Shown here piece by piece: positions 7,319 through 18,380 of a stretch of 64,000 nt of DNA. This stretch comes from Symbiodinium natans. Lineage: Eukaryota > Sar > Dinophyceae > Suessiales > Symbiodiniaceae. The DNA lies in NCBI GenBank assembly GCA_905221605.1, contig CAJNDS010001857.1, forward strand, positions 289,293-353,292, read 5' to 3'. Below the pieces are notes generated by a model. That model made no database searches and was not told where the DNA came from. It saw nothing but the letters and a program-made list of their open reading frames with translations. Positions within the stretch are counted from its first letter, which is position 1. The number at the start of each line of letters is the position of its first letter. The position numbers and the translations under genes are program-made.

Positions 7319-7560
7319 ATAACCCTAAACCCTAAACCCTAAACCCTAAACCCTGGACCCCAGGCCCCAACCCCCCAGCCTGAAACCCCTCCCTGGAGGT
7401 GTATAACCCCACTATAAGTCTACTCATAAGCTACTGAGCGGACTTAGGGGGCTTACAAGTACAGAGATTTTGGGGGCAGACCCTAAACCCTGAACCCTAA
7501 ACCCTGAACCCTAGACCCTAAACCCTGAACCCTAAACCCTAAACCCATGAACCTCCAAGC
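7319..7560 (-). repeat. Two CCCTAAA tracts with a degraded family A foldback
   Basis: Tracts at about 7319-7355 and 7482-7546 (the second with CCCTGAA variants). CCATGAACCTCCAAG at 7545-7559, the right end of family A, follows directly. CCTGGAGGTGTAT near 7389 may be its degraded left end, placing the second tract inside the element. Confidence 0.6.
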
Positions 7561-7650
7561 CTAAGACGCCGACCTCCGCCTGCCACTGCCACTGCCACTG
7601 GGAACCGTCGTTCCGGTTCAGATGCCGCTGCAGCAGGGCCAACTGCGCCA

Positions 7651-7747
7651 AGGGTTTAGGGTTAGGGTTTTAGGGTTTCGGGTTGAGGGTTGAGGGTTGT
7701 GGGTTGAGGGTTTAGGGTTTAGGGTCTTAGGGCTTAGGGCTTAGGGC
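7651..7747 (+). repeat. Telomere-like tract, TTTAGGG with TTGAGGG and CTTAGGG variants
   Basis: Degenerate G-rich repeats ending in a CTTAGGG run that touches the left end of the family A foldback at 7748. Confidence 0.85.
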
Positions 7748-7860
7748 TACTTGGAGGTTCATGGGTAATATATAAGTAGGGTTAGAAGCAGGGTATAAGT
7801 ATTGTCGTCACCTTATCCAGAGTCTTGATACGCCTACTTAGAAGTACCGTGAACCTCCAA
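7748..7860. mobile_element. Foldback (MITE-like) family A copy
   Basis: The left end TACTTGGAGGTTCATGG matches the right end ACCGTGAACCTCCAA in reverse complement. The interior holds the AGTAGGGTTAGAAG-type subterminal block of this family. There is no coding capacity in about 113 bp. Confidence 0.75.
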
Positions 7861-8968
7861 ACAGGTTTTCAGGGGGCAACCCTGAACCCCCAGGCACCAA
7901 CCCCTTCAAAGCCCTAAACCCTAAACTGGGTTGAGGGCCGAGGGTTCGGGGCACCTAGACCCCAAACTCTAGAGTAGGAGCACCCTAAACCCTAAACCCT
8001 CAATCCTAAACCCTGAGCCCTAAAAACTAAACCCTAAACTATGAGCACCCCAAAACCTAAACTAAGAGCACCCTAAACCCTCTAAACCCTAAACCCTAAA
8101 CCCTAAGCCCTCTAAACCCAAAACCTCCACACATCGAGCGCCAGGCCTCTGCTGGAGTTACGCCATCAGCCGCAGCAGCACCCCCAAACCAACTGGTATC
8201 TGTTGGCAACCTAGGGTTTAGGGTTTAGGGTTTAGGGTTTTCGGTTTAGGGTTTAGGGTTTAAGGTTCAGGATTTAGGGTGTAGTCCAGCCTACAAACCC
8301 TAAACGCTAGACCCTGAAGCCCTAAAACCCTAGATCCCAAAAGCCCTCAGCCCTGAAACTCAAAAGTCCTAAAGACCTAAGCTCTCGACCCTAAAACCCT
8401 AAATCTAAATCCAGCGTCAGGCTGCGGCTTTGAAGCACCCAAAAGCTTCCCGTGAAATCCCAGAGTCAGACACATGCCTCTATAACCGAACGTAGGGGGG
8501 CTTAAGGGGTTTGGAGCTTCTCGTACTGTAACCCACAGATGTCGTCGTGAATTCAGGTGGGTTTACGGTTTAGGGTTCCCCTAAACCCTAAACCCTAAAC
8601 CCTAAACCCCAAACCCCAAACCCCAAACCCTAAACCCGAAAATCTGATGAGGCTGCATCCTCAGTCTGCGCTCGACCCCAGCTCACAGGCCCTGCGTGCC
8701 AAAAACCTCAAAGGACCCATAGAACCCTAAACACCCGAGAACCTTTAAGGAACCCTAGTGAAGAAGGTTTAGAGTTGAAGGAAACCCCCCCAAATCTCAC
8801 CCTAAACCCTCAACCCTCAGCCCTAAACCCTAAACCCTAAACTCGAAACCCTAAACCCCAAACCTCTTCAGTTCGTGAGAACGTGGAGGGACGCCGGCTG
8901 CTCTGCCAAGGAGCTGCTGCTCCCGCTGCTGCCAGAAGTTGACAGCTCCAGCCATTCGCCTCACAAGG
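7861..8968. repeat. Cluster of short telomere-like tracts and unique segments
   Basis: CCCTAAA tracts near 7982-8118, 8578-8636 and 8797-8870, a TTTAGGG tract near 8211-8280, and a degraded C-rich stretch at 8293-8405. At about 8563-8600 a G-rich run meets a C-rich run head to head. The unique pieces between (8119-8210, 8406-8560, 8640-8796, 8871-8967) are 90-160 bases with no gene seen. Confidence 0.8.
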
Positions 8969-9270
8969 GTTTGGGGTTTAGGGTTTAGGGTTTAGGGTTT
9001 AGGGTTTAGGGTGCAGGGTGTAGGGTGTAGGGTGTAGGGTGTAGGGTGTAGGGTGTAGGGTGTAGGGTTTAGGGTTTAGGTGTTAGGGTTTAAGGTTTAG
9101 GGGGTTAGGGGTTAGGGGTTAGGGGTTAGGGGTTAGGGGTTAGGGTTTAGGGTTTAGGGTTTAGGGTTTAGGGTTTAGGGTTTAGGGTTTAGGGTTTAGG
9201 GTTTAGGGTTTAGGGTTTAGGGTTTAGGGTTTAGGGTTTAGGGTTTAGGGTTTAGGGTTTAGGGTTTAGC
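8968..9270 (+). repeat. Long TTTAGGG tract with TGTAGGG and GGGGTTA blocks
   Basis: Contains a pure run of about 18 TTTAGGG units (9142-9268), preceded by separate TGTAGGG (about 9010-9067) and GGGGTTA (about 9100-9140) blocks. Confidence 0.9.
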
Positions 9271-9297
9271 CTGAACCGCGGGGTGTTCTCGCGCACT

Positions 9298-9344
9298 ATC
9301 TGAGGCATTGACTGGCCGTCTTTCTGAGGCATTGACTGGCCGTC
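9298..9344. repeat. Tandem duplication, 23-bp period
   Basis: CTGAGGCATTGACTGGCCGT occurs twice, 23 bases apart, in otherwise unique DNA between telomere tracts. Confidence 0.7.
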
Positions 9345-9399
9345 TTGCATCCAAGCATTTTCCTTGCAGGATTAGGGCGTGGTTCAGGGACTCTGCGAT

Positions 9400-10030
9400 T
9401 TAGGATTTAGGGAGTAGGGTTTAGGTCGCCAGGGTGGAGAAATACGAGCGATTTCAATGTAGGCATACTGGGACCACAATGTCACAAGACCCGGACTAGT
9501 TCTCATGAAGTGGCCTCTAAGGCAAAAACACGATCTTCAAACCCTAAGTTTAAAATTTTGGGGGCGTGTCACGGCAAGGTTCCCCAGCCATAAAAGGGGG
9601 ACAAAAAGGGCAACCTTTTGTTTGAATAGCGAGAAAAGCAAGAGAACCTAACCCCCTCCCAAAGACCCTACCACCCCAAACCCTAAACCGTAAACCCTAA
9701 ACCCTAATGCCAGAATGGTTCTGTGTATCTTCCTGAGAGGTGTCACGCTCTAGAGCCCAGAGTGGGCCCTTAAGGGTTTAGGGTTTAGGGTTTAGGGTTT
9801 AGGGTTTAGGGTTTCGGGTTTAGGGTTTCGGGTTTAGGGTTAGGGTTTAAGGTTAGCTTGGGGGTTGGGGTTTCCTCATTCCAAAGGTCAGTGTTCCTTG
9901 TAAACTCCATTCTGGTACCAGGTACCCGGCACTTACACCAGGGGCCATCACACTGTCTGCACCCCCGTCTGTGCGCACAAAAAGAGATCGCGCTGGATAG
10001 AAACGGCTGCGGTGGCGTCAGGGCCTGGGG
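9400..10030. other. Mostly unique DNA with two small telomere-like tracts
   Basis: CCCTAAA near 9675-9708 and TTTAGGG/TTTCGGG near 9771-9850. No protein-like frame is recognised in the rest. Confidence 0.5.
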
Positions 10031-10031
10031 A

Positions 10032-10145
10032 TACCCAGAGATTCCAAAACCCCTTAATTCAGGAATATACCTTAACTCATATTAGGGTTCCTATTATAAT
10101 TGAAAGATATTCCTTAATTAGGGGTTTTTTGGAGTCTCTGGGTAC
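10032..10145. mobile_element. Foldback (MITE-like) family D copy
   Basis: The left arm TACCCAGAGATTCCAAAACC continues CCTTAATTCAGGAATAT. The right arm is its reverse complement with few changes (ATATTCCTTAATTAGGGG, then GGAGTCTCTGGGTA). The core GGGTTCCTATTATAATTGAA resembles GGGTCCCTTTATAATTGAA of the second copy at 51893. Confidence 0.75.
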
Positions 10146-10162
10146 TCTGGGGGCTTCGAGTG

Positions 10163-10377
10163 TGCTTGAAGGTTCATGGAGAGTTACACGTGGGGCTCTC
10201 CCGTGCCCTGATTAATTCGGATTGAAAAGGCAGCGACCCGACTTAAATTTCTACTTTAAACCCTTACCTTACTCAGGGTTTAGGATTTAGGGTTTAGGGT
10301 TTTGGGTTTAGGGTTTAGGGTTTAGGGTTTAGGGTTTAGGGTTTAGGAATTTACAAGCACCCACGAACCTTCAAGTA
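10163..10377. mobile_element. Family A foldback remnant enclosing a telomere tract
   Basis: The left end GCTTGAAGGTTCATGG (10164-10179) and the right end CACGAACCTTCAAGTA (10361-10376) are inverted copies. Between them lie the family's CCTTAC-TTACTCAGGG-like block and a TTTAGGG tract (about 10275-10348). The arms are more diverged than in other copies. Confidence 0.55.
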
Positions 10378-11082
10378 GTCTTGTGCAACAGCCCAGTCCG
10401 ACCAGCACGTCGGACTCAACCCCAACACCCCTAAACCCTGGTTTCGGGTCAAGGGCTTAGGGACTAAGACACCCCAATCCCGAGCAACCCTGCCCGGCTG
10501 CGGAAACACCTTTGGCTTCTTCTTGCAGGCCTTGTGAGCTTGGTACGTTAGTCTCTTGGCATCCCTTCGGTATGCGATGAAGGCATGTACATACTCACTC
10601 CCGGCTCCGCGTCTTGGAACGAGAAGGCTATCCAAACGTTCGGATAGTCCTCCTCATGGACTTCACAGCAGCCTCACGAAAGCCTGGTGTTGGCAAAAGG
10701 GAACTAACATCAAGTCTCCAACACCCCTGAACCCCCTACAAACCCTCAAGTTCTCCCACCGGTCTTTTGCAGTTCTTTGTAGCTTTCCCCCTGTTCTGTT
10801 TAGTTTTTCTTCTTTGGCCAACACCCGGAAGAAAGCAGGCTCCAAAAACAAGCAGCGCTTGCTGGCGGCTTTCTGATTAAAAAGGGACTTCGCAGGCACC
10901 TTCTAAAGTTTTATTTTCAACAGGTGTCGCTCACAAAGGCGGATGGCAGTGATATGCAAGGATGGAGGCTAGGGCATACCGACATGGCATCGCAGCAACC
11001 ACTGCCAACCAGGGAAACTAGCCCGAACTGGCTCGCAACCACTTCATAGCTTAGCTTTTCAGAGGCAGAGCAGAGGTGGATA
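10378..11082 (-). other. Unique segment with exon-like minus-strand frames
   Basis: Minus-strand frames at 10899-10663 and 10635-10351 have ordinary protein-like composition (for example KEEKLNRTGGKLQRTAKDRW). They lie in different frames, and a CCAACACCAG acceptor-like site lies between them, so they could be exons or a decayed gene. A third frame in the same stretch is also open. No family recognised. Confidence 0.2.
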
Positions 11083-11998
11083 CCTAAACCCTAATCCCTA
11101 AACCGTAAACCTTAAACCCTAAGTCAGCAAATCCAGTTAAGGCGAAGACTCACGGGTTTACACAAAAGCGCGCTCAGAGACGAGGAAGCCTGTAGAAGCT
11201 TCCACGAATTCAGATACCAAAAGCATCTACACACACTTAGCAAGAAGAGTCATATGCCTGACTAAAGCGGCACATGGCCATCTGCAAGCATCATCCTTCC
11301 AGGCGGAGCGACAAAGTAACAACACACAGGGTCGATCGCTCCACCTTCAGGCGTGCTGCAAGTTGTACTTCAAAAATCTGCTCAAGCGGCCAGAAATGAA
11401 CCATGCAGACCTTCTGAATGGATTGCGCCGACCTGGAAGGCGAGATTGTTAATGACTTGGTCCATCAGCCCTTCTCAAAGGAGTGACCGGTGTGGACCAC
11501 AAAGCCGTTTGAGCTCTTGGTGCTATAGCTGACTTGTCAAGCACTGTACAGACAGGCGGCCAGAACGTAGACCCGTGAAGCTTCTCAGCTCTGCACAGCA
11601 GGAACACTATCTTTGCGCATCTCCGATTGGCAAAAGGATCTCATCCAGTAGGGTTTAGGGTTTAGGGTTGGGGGTTTTGGGTCTGGGGTTTAGGGTTTAT
11701 CTGGCACACGATATCAACAGCAGTTGGCACCAACAAGGCGTACCAAGCGCTGTCAAGCAGACAGAGGCAGGTCACGTGGCAGTGCCCCTGCTACTACCTA
11801 CAAGCATAAATCCGCGCAACTGCCCTCACATCCCAAAACCGCATCGCCCCAAACCTGGCGACGGGTCTAGGCACAAGGCTGTTGATGCACATTTTGGGGC
11901 CCGGTGAGGTGTCTCTTTGATAGTTTCGGGTACGGAGAACAACCCGCCCTAAACCCTAAAGCCTAAAGCCCTAAACCCTAAACCCTAAACCGTAAATG
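11083..11998. other. Unique DNA with small telomere-like tracts
   Basis: Tracts near 11083-11121 (C), 11649-11700 (G) and 11947-11998 (C). The 11122-11648 and 11701-11946 stretches show no recognisable gene or repeat. Confidence 0.5.
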
Positions 11999-12216
11999 TA
12001 GAAGAGTGCGCCGACACACCAGCTGACAATCAACTGAACGAGGATCCCCCGCCTCTTTTGGAGGTAAGCTCCGGTGCAACTTTCTGCGCTGGTGCTTGCA
12101 CACGCAGTGGGGGTGACGCAGCTACCTGGCGGAACGATCCGCTGTGCCAAACACAATCAAGGCTAAGAACCCGCTGCTTCGGATCCTAAACCCATCTAAA
12201 CCTATGGGAAATGCTT

Positions 12217-12319
12217 GTTGGGATACTCCCCCTTCTACTAGCAGTCCGTGATGGGAATTATAATCGGGGGTGCTATGTTCCCTATTAAAGACGGTTAGTA
12301 TAAGGGGAAACATCCCAAC
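12217..12319. mobile_element. Foldback (MITE-like) family B copy
   Basis: The left end GTTGGGATACTCCCCCTT and the right end AAGGGGAAACATCCCAAC are inverted repeats. Subterminal CTACTAGCAGTCC and GGTTAGTATAAGG blocks recur in the other three copies. Confidence 0.75.
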
Positions 12320-12556
12320 CGAAAACTCTCATCCGGGCAAAGGCCTCATAGTTTGGACATCGCTGCCACGTTTCGTTCACCTCGGCGCACAGGCCAGAAC
12401 CTGGTGCCTCATCCTCGCCCCCAAGCCTCAGAGCCCAAAATCCCCAAAGCTTACCCCCAAACCCCCTCCAAACTCCCCGCAATGCCCCCCAAAAACCGAT
12501 TGTACGCCATCTTAAACCCTAAACCCCAAACCCCAAACCCTAAACCCTAAACCCTT
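12320..12556 (-). repeat. C-rich degraded stretch and CCCTAAA tract
   Basis: The true tract is at 12511-12556. Upstream are CCCCAAA- and CCCCCAA-type degraded units mixed with unique sequence. Confidence 0.6.
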
Positions 12557-12684
12557 CTGCTCGGAGCCGTGCCATTAGCAAGCTTCGCTGGATGGCCACG
12601 TGCAGGGGCTTTCATCATCTGCGGCCTGGGGCTCTCAACTCCAATCTGCCATACTGTCAACACGCAGGAACAAACGAAGAACTC

Positions 12685-12855
12685 GTCTATATACATATAT
12701 ATATATATATATAGATATATGTATGTATTTCTCTGTGTGTGTATTTGTGCATACATATATATATATATATATTATACACGCATGTACATACATACACATG
12801 CGTGCACAAGTGTTTGCGCATGTGTGTGTATGTATGTGTGTATGGAGAGTTGTGG
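12685..12855. repeat. TA/CA-type microsatellite cluster
   Basis: Runs of ATATAT, GTGTGT and ACATAC dinucleotides. Frames across it encode only YIYIYI- or THTHT-like peptides, so it is not coding. Confidence 0.9.
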
Positions 12856-12956
12856 GTTTAACAGGCACGGTCCAAGAAAGCTTGGAACGCTCTATGCCTT
12901 CTGCGGTTCAGGAGTTGGGGATTTTGGGGGGGCCTAGGAGGTTGAGCTTTTTGGAG

Positions 12957-13057
12957 TTGGGATGTTCCCCCTGAAACTAACAGTCCTGCATGGGGATTGT
13001 AGTACCCCCTATTAGAATCTCTATTAAGGACTGTTTGTAGAAAGGGGAGCATCCCAA
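12957..13057. mobile_element. Foldback (MITE-like) family B copy
   Basis: The left end TTGGGATGTTCCCCCT and the right end GGGGAGCATCCCAA pair as inverted repeats, with TAACAGTCCTGC and AAGGACTGTTTGTAG subterminal blocks also inverted. Confidence 0.8.
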
Positions 13058-13139
13058 GTGTGGGGGAGTCCCCTCTTGATTGCCCCCATCCTTCGGAAAA
13101 AGCAAGCGTGCCTGGCTTCACGCTCGGGGCTTACTGAAT

Positions 13140-13580
13140 GTAGGGTTTAGGGTTTAGGGTTTAGGGTTTAGGGTTTAGGGTTTAGGGTTTAGGGTTTAGG
13201 GTTCAGGGTTCAGGGTTCAGGGTTCAGGGTTTAGGGTGTAGGGTTTAGGGTTTAGGGTTTAGGGTTTAGGGTTTAGGGTTTAGGGCTTAGGGCTTAGGGC
13301 TTAGGGCTTAGGGTTTAGGGTTTAGGGTTTAGGGTTTAGGCCCCCTCAACCCTCAATCCGAAACCCTGAACCCTAAACCCTGAGCCCTACTTGCACCCAC
13401 CTCGAATGACCCTAGCGGTTCCCCGACGCCTCAGACAGCAGACGAAGTTGGGCGAGGGCACGTGGTACCTTGAAACACCCAGGGTTTAGGATTTAGGGTT
13501 TAGGGTTTAGGGTTTAGGGTTCCCGGGTTTCAGGGTTTCAGGGTTTCAGAGTTTCGGGGTTTCAGGGTTTCAGGATTTCC
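13140..13580. repeat. Telomere-like tracts with a head-to-head junction
   Basis: TTTAGGG run with TTCAGGG and CTTAGGG blocks (13140-13339), then a few bases, then CCCTCAA/CCCTGAA units (13345-13390), a unique 90 bases, and another G-rich tract with a GTTTCAGG block (13481-13580). Confidence 0.85.
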
Positions 13581-13783
13581 GAGCGTCGTGGTTCTGAGGG
13601 TGGAGATTCAGGTTGACTGTAGTGTTGCTGGTTCTTCCCATGTATCCTAGAGAACCCCTAGCAAGAGCCAGCACGTGGTTCCCTCAACCCTAAAAACCCA
13701 GAAACCCGAAAAGTCCTGAACGCGAAACCCGGAAAGTGCTTGTGGGTTTGGGGATTCTTTGTTTTCTTTGTTTTGGGGTTTGG

Positions 13784-13875
13784 GGAACTTTGGTGCTTTG
13801 GGGGGCTTTGGGGGGCTTTGGGGGGCTTTGGGGGGCTTTGCCCCCCTTGGGGCTTCGGGGGCTTTGGGGGCGATT
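13784..13875 (+). repeat. GGGGGCTTT 9-bp tandem repeat
   Basis: About ten units, partly interrupted. It is G-rich and able to form G-quadruplexes. Frames here give only G/L/W/F-rich peptides. Confidence 0.8.
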
Positions 13876-14160
13876 AATTTCAAGAGGAAAACCCACGAAA
13901 TCCATCACGCCATCCATCCGGGCATCCATCACGCCATCCGTATAACGACGACTCTTTAACGACAACCACCTCCGCTGAAAAACCCTCCACCATGCTTTCG
14001 GGAAAAAACCATCAAATTCCTCATAGTCCCTTTTCAAAGTACCTAACCCTTAAAGCCTTGAAAACCCCAATCGCAGGGGTTTCTGGGGTGCAGGCTCTAT
14101 ATAGGCCTGAGGGTTTAAGGCTTAAGGGGATTTAAGGGTTCAAAGGTTCAGGGTCCACCC
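13876..14160. other. Unique segment
   Basis: Includes a short CCATC-rich patch (about 13910-13945). No gene recognised. Confidence 0.4.
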
Positions 14161-14670
14161 AAAAATCTAACCCCCAAAACCCCTAAGCCTGAAACGGGTG
14201 CCCAGCCCGCCCCCTAAACCCCTAAACCCTAAACCCCTAAACCCTAAACCCTAAACCCTAAACCCCTAAGGCGGTGCACTCGTTGCCCGTCCACTCCATG
14301 GTGCCCGTAGCGATGTTGAATCCTCGGTGATCACGTCTCAAGGGGGCTCGACCTTGGCCCCTTGAGGTTTAGGGTTTAGGGTTGAGGGTTTAGGGTTTAG
14401 GGTTTAGGGTTTAGGGTTGAGGGTTGAGGGTTTAGGGTTTAGGCTTTGTCAAGAATCCCAAGGGGTGAAAGGGCCAGAGAAGGAGCAGACGATCAAGGTC
14501 GGATGCCTTGAACGAGCGGCTTTTGGGTTGTAGGGTCGCCATCCCCTCCCTCCCCACCTAAACCCTAAACCCTAAACCCTAAACCCTAAACCGCCCCCCC
14601 CCCCCCTAATGCCCTGAGGTGTACAAGCACCTGCTAGTACGTCAGGATTGCCCTGGTTCTAAGGCTTCAT
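14160..14670. repeat. Alternating telomere-like tracts
   Basis: C-rich at about 14160-14270, G-rich with TTGAGGG variants at 14364-14445, C-rich at 14559-14592 followed by a 13-base C run. Unique pieces of about 100 bases lie between. Confidence 0.8.
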
Positions 14671-14805
14671 GTTGGGATGTTCCCCCTTGTTAAGAGTCCT
14701 TACTAGGGTTTCGGGTTTAGGGTTTAGGGTTTAGGGTTTAGGGTTTAGGGTTTAGGGTTGATAATCCCTAGTAAGGACTGTTAGTATAAGGGGGAACATG
14801 CCAAG
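14671..14805. mobile_element. Family B foldback with a telomere tract in its loop
   Basis: Left arm GTTGGGATGTTCCCCCTT, then GAGTCCTTACTAGGG. Right arm CCCTAGTAAGGACTGTTAG, then AAGGGGGAACATGCCAAG. The arms pair; the loop between them (about 14706-14763) is TTTAGGG repeats. GGCTTCAT and AGCTTCAT on either side could be an imperfect target-site duplication. Confidence 0.8.
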
Positions 14806-14937
14806 CTTCATGCTTGAAGCTTTCGGCCCAAGAGGGCTTAGAGATTAAAGCTTATTTGTGTCCGGGCAGGAAGGCTTACCTCAAGATAGAGAGAGCTGCA
14901 GCCCGTCGTCGTTGCATACCGGCTTATCAAGCAAACC

Positions 14938-15395
14938 TCTGAACCCAAAACTCTAAACCCTAAACCCTGAACCCTAAACCCTAAACCCTAAACCCGAAAC
15001 CCTGAACCCTAAGCTCTGAACCTCTGAACCCGAACCTCGAAACTAAAAGGAGCCCCGAGCTGAAAAGAAGGAAAAGATCTGCAGGATCTAGGGGTTTAGG
15101 GTTTAGGGTTTAGGGTTTAGGGTTTAGGGTTTAGGGTTTAGGGTTTAGGGTATAGGATCTAAGGTTTCGGGTTTAGGGTGCTCTGAGGTTTCACGTCCTA
15201 TGCAGAAGGGGGCCATGAACCTTTCCAGCACCCATGCCAGCGGGCGACGGAAGACTGAAATCTTGTCCGAGTCTTGGTTCGCTGAGATCAGCCACTGGCC
15301 TGCAGGTTGCAGGATTCTAAGGTTTAGGGTTTAGGGTTTAGGGCTTAGGGCTTAGGGTTTAGGGCTTAGGGTTTAGGGTTTAGGGTTTAGGACTA
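14938..15395. repeat. Telomere-like tracts
   Basis: C-rich at 14938-15030, G-rich at 15092-15182, G-rich with CTTAGGG variants at 15320-15395. The 15183-15319 piece is unique with no gene seen. Confidence 0.85.
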
Positions 15396-15407
15396 GGATT
15401 CTAGGGT

Positions 15408-15496
15408 CCGAAGTCTGGGCCCTTAATCTGGGGACCCTACAGAGCCCATACATACACTTTACATATTAAGGGCACATACTTCGGACAAGGTTAAGG
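15408..15496. repeat. Single-copy foldback hairpin (E)
   Basis: GTCCGAAGTCTGGGCCCTTAAT pairs with ATTAAGGGCACATACTTCGGAC with about four mismatches. It is MITE-sized but no second copy was seen in the window. A TTAAGGGACCATAC sequence follows outside the hairpin. Confidence 0.6.
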
Positions 15497-15614
15497 GACC
15501 ATACTAACGGCCCATGGTTCAAACCTTAGAAGGATTCAGGATTAGTTGTGGTAGGGCTAGGGGGGACTGAGCAACGGGGCCCGTGTTCGGTAGGGAAAAG
15601 GTGTGCCTGTCAGT

Positions 15615-16106
15615 TTAGGGTTTAGGCTTCAGGTTCAGGGTTTAGGGCCCGTAAGGCTGAGAGGTTCAAGGTTGGGACCCTGCATGAAGGCCATCTGTAC
15701 TTACAGGGTTTTAAGTGAGTTAGCTGGGCAGGGGTACAAGTACCCGCATCCCTACTTTTAACTACCGATATTTGCGCACCACACTCTTGCGTCTGAAAAA
15801 CACAGCAAAGCAACAACTGCAAAATCTCCCAACGCACGCCACTGCGTCGTAGCCTCAAGTTCCCCCACCCCTCCGCCAACACAAAAAAACACAGAACCCA
15901 ACGGCCCAGTACGCGAACACCCCAACACCCGAACGCCCTACAATACGGTACCCCTGATAGCCCCAATATCCCGAATACCCCCAATGCCCCAAATTCTATC
16001 TATCCATCCCCCAATACCCCCAAGACCCACATAATCCCAAGTGAAACCGCAAAACCCTAAAATTATTAAGGACCCACAAAGGGACCCGAATTGAAAGAAC
16101 CTCCCC

Positions 16107-16144
<38 letters not shown>

Positions 16145-16353
16145 CATACATGTATATATATATATATATGTATATGAATACATATTATATACAAATATAT
16201 CCCCTGATACCCCCCCATACCCCCCAATCCTAAGATGTCCATGTCGCGCGCCTGAGCTATCGAATTGGAAGTGGCGAGGGGTAGCACCCCGGGTGTGCTG
16301 AAGGTGCCTCAAGGCCGAGCTCTTTTTTCAAAGCGACTTTGCTGGGTTTGCTT
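15615..16353. other. Unique DNA with a TA microsatellite
   Basis: TATATA runs at 16111-16198. Minus-strand frames over 15622-16312 are open, but they are composition-driven (IYIYIY) or lack motifs. A degraded TTTAGGG patch lies at 15615-15645. Confidence 0.5.
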
Positions 16354-16445
16354 AGGGTTCAGGGTTATTAGGGTTTAGGGTTTAGGGGTTTGGGTTTAGG
16401 GTTCAGGGTTTTTAGGGTTTAGGGTTTTGGGTTGTGGGTTTTGGG
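16354..16445 (+). repeat. Telomere-like tract, irregular spacing
   Basis: TTTAGGG units with extra T or G bases (TTTTAGGG, GGGGTTT), less regular than its neighbours. Confidence 0.75.
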
Positions 16446-17223
16446 TCTTGGTACTTCCGAGCACCAAGCCGTCCACCTCTGTGCTACCATGTGGTGGGGT
16501 GCTCGGCGTGAGGCGTTTTTTGGGTGAGTGTCCCGGGAGGGGCGGGATTGGCGATTCTTGTGATGAAGGGTTCTGTGAATAAGTTGTGAAGGTACCTGTA
16601 AGAGGATCCGAGCTTAGAACCACCCCATGTAGAAGTGAGAGAAGTGAGGGACTTGCGGAAAGTCTTTGGGAGCCAGCCATGAGTGCTGATCTTAAGCCTG
16701 AGCAAAGGCCTGCTTCGGGCTCAAGGTGTACCACAACCCCTGCCCCGCACTCACCCAGAACACTCGTGGAAAGCCCGTCTGCAACGAAAGCCGGCATGGG
16801 GTTGCTTTAAGCCCTAGTCCCTAAGCCCGAGATTTGGGTTGCATGATGACATACACCCGAGAGATTCCTTTGAAAAGTTCCCCAAGGTTGCCCGCCATCG
16901 GGAGGCCCACAACGCAGAGGTCGCTAACCCCTTACCTGAAAAAATATTAGTAGTTCTCTACGCATACCCTATATAGTACTTCACCCTTGAAGTAAGGACC
17001 CCAACAGGGGACCTTACTTAAAGAACTACCCATCTACCGTACATCAGCTCCTTCTCGGAACCTACATTATCAGGCTTCGTAATACAATAGGAGCGCAAGA
17101 GGGACCATGACTCAGAGAAGCCTACACAGAGCTTCAGTCTTAAAACCTGAAACCCCCAAACCCTCAATCAGGAGCCTAAGTATGGATAGGAGAGGCTCCA
17201 GACAGTTTAGGAAGTGCCTAGGA
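16446..17223. other. Unique segment with a small hairpin
   Basis: AAGTAAGGACCCC and GGGGACCTTACTT (about 16989-17021) form a hairpin, with TAGTAGTTCT and AGAACTACC further out. It is probably another foldback element. No gene recognised. Confidence 0.45.
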
Positions 17224-17306
17224 GGGTTTAGGGTTCAGGGTTCAGGGTTTAGGGTTTAGGGTTTAGGGTTTAGGGTTTAGGGTTTAGGGTTTAGGGTTTA
17301 GGGTGA
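17224..17306 (+). repeat. Telomere-like tract, TTTAGGG
   Basis: Regular run with two TTCAGGG units at its start. Confidence 0.9.
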
Positions 17307-17539
17307 TCTGAGTATATACATACACCGCGCCACGTCGAAGCTTCGCTGCGTAGCTGAGGCCACGGCGCCAGGGACAGCTGCCCCTGAAGACCCAGCTCAT
17401 GGGCCACCCGGAAGACCGTGATGCTGTTGTGCCCTGGAGGTTTTAGAGTTTCGGGTATAGGGTCTACAGGGCCCTTTGCACAGGGAACTTTAGGGAACCC
17501 GATTCAAACAAGTATCACGAGTAACCCACAGGGCTTCAT

Positions 17540-18262
17540 GCATGAACCCTAAATCCCACACTCTAGAACCCCAAACCCTAAACCCCAAACCCTAAACCCC
17601 AAACCCTAAACCCCAAACCCCAAACCCCAAACCCCAAACCATAAACCCCAAACCACGGCTGGGCCCCAGGCCTCTGTTGGAGACGAGCACAAAGTGGCCG
17701 GAGGTGTGCACCTAAGCTAAGCTTCGACTTTTCGCTCGCAGTCTTCCTAAACCCTAAACCCTAAAACCTAAACCCTAAACCCTGAACCCTTAACTCCTTC
17801 ACCTCAGCCTCAGCAATCCCTTCGCCCGCAGCAACCTCAACCCCAAAGCCCTACACTAAACCCCTCAACGTTGAACCCTCAGAACCCTTAGAGAGACCCT
17901 ACTCAACCCTCAACCCAATTTAAGGTGGCTTAGCTTGCGCTCCTTAACAGCCGGCCCCATGTCTGCCCCCTAGGACCTGGAGCTTGATTGGTGATAGAGT
18001 AAGGAGTAAGGAGTCGGGTGGTTTTGGGTAGGTTCGAAGGAGCCCCTTTTTTGGGAGACGCCCGCTTCTGAAGGTTTCAGGCTTGGGGTCGTGTTCTGTG
18101 CGCTTTGGCATCTCACAGCGCCTGCGCAGCGAAAAAAGACCTTGCCGAACACAGTGGCAGCCGGCCGGGATCTGTGGGAACCCGGAATCTGTGGGAACCC
18201 GGAATTTGGGGATTGGTAGTGCTTACCCTAAACCCTAAACCCTAAACCCTAAACCCTAAACT
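17540..18262 (-). repeat. C-rich telomere-like tracts (CCCCAAA-rich)
   Basis: 17558-17652 alternates CCCTAAA and CCCCAAA, 17747-17790 is CCCTAAA, and 18227-18262 is regular CCCTAAA. A tandem ATCTGTGGGAACCCGGA pair lies near 18168-18202. Intervening DNA shows no gene. Confidence 0.8.
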
Positions 18263-18380
18263 TTCTGGCTTTGTTCAAGGGGGCCTCAAGCCCCGCGCAC
18301 CTGGCAGCTGAGCCCCGCGCAGCTATTCTGCCACAGGTGTTCATGTCACTCGGCCAGGCATCTGGGATGGTTCTCACCTC

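Noticed and set aside
12569-12974. YIYIYI-rich frames of about 120 codons
   Set aside because: TA/CA microsatellite translation on both strands.
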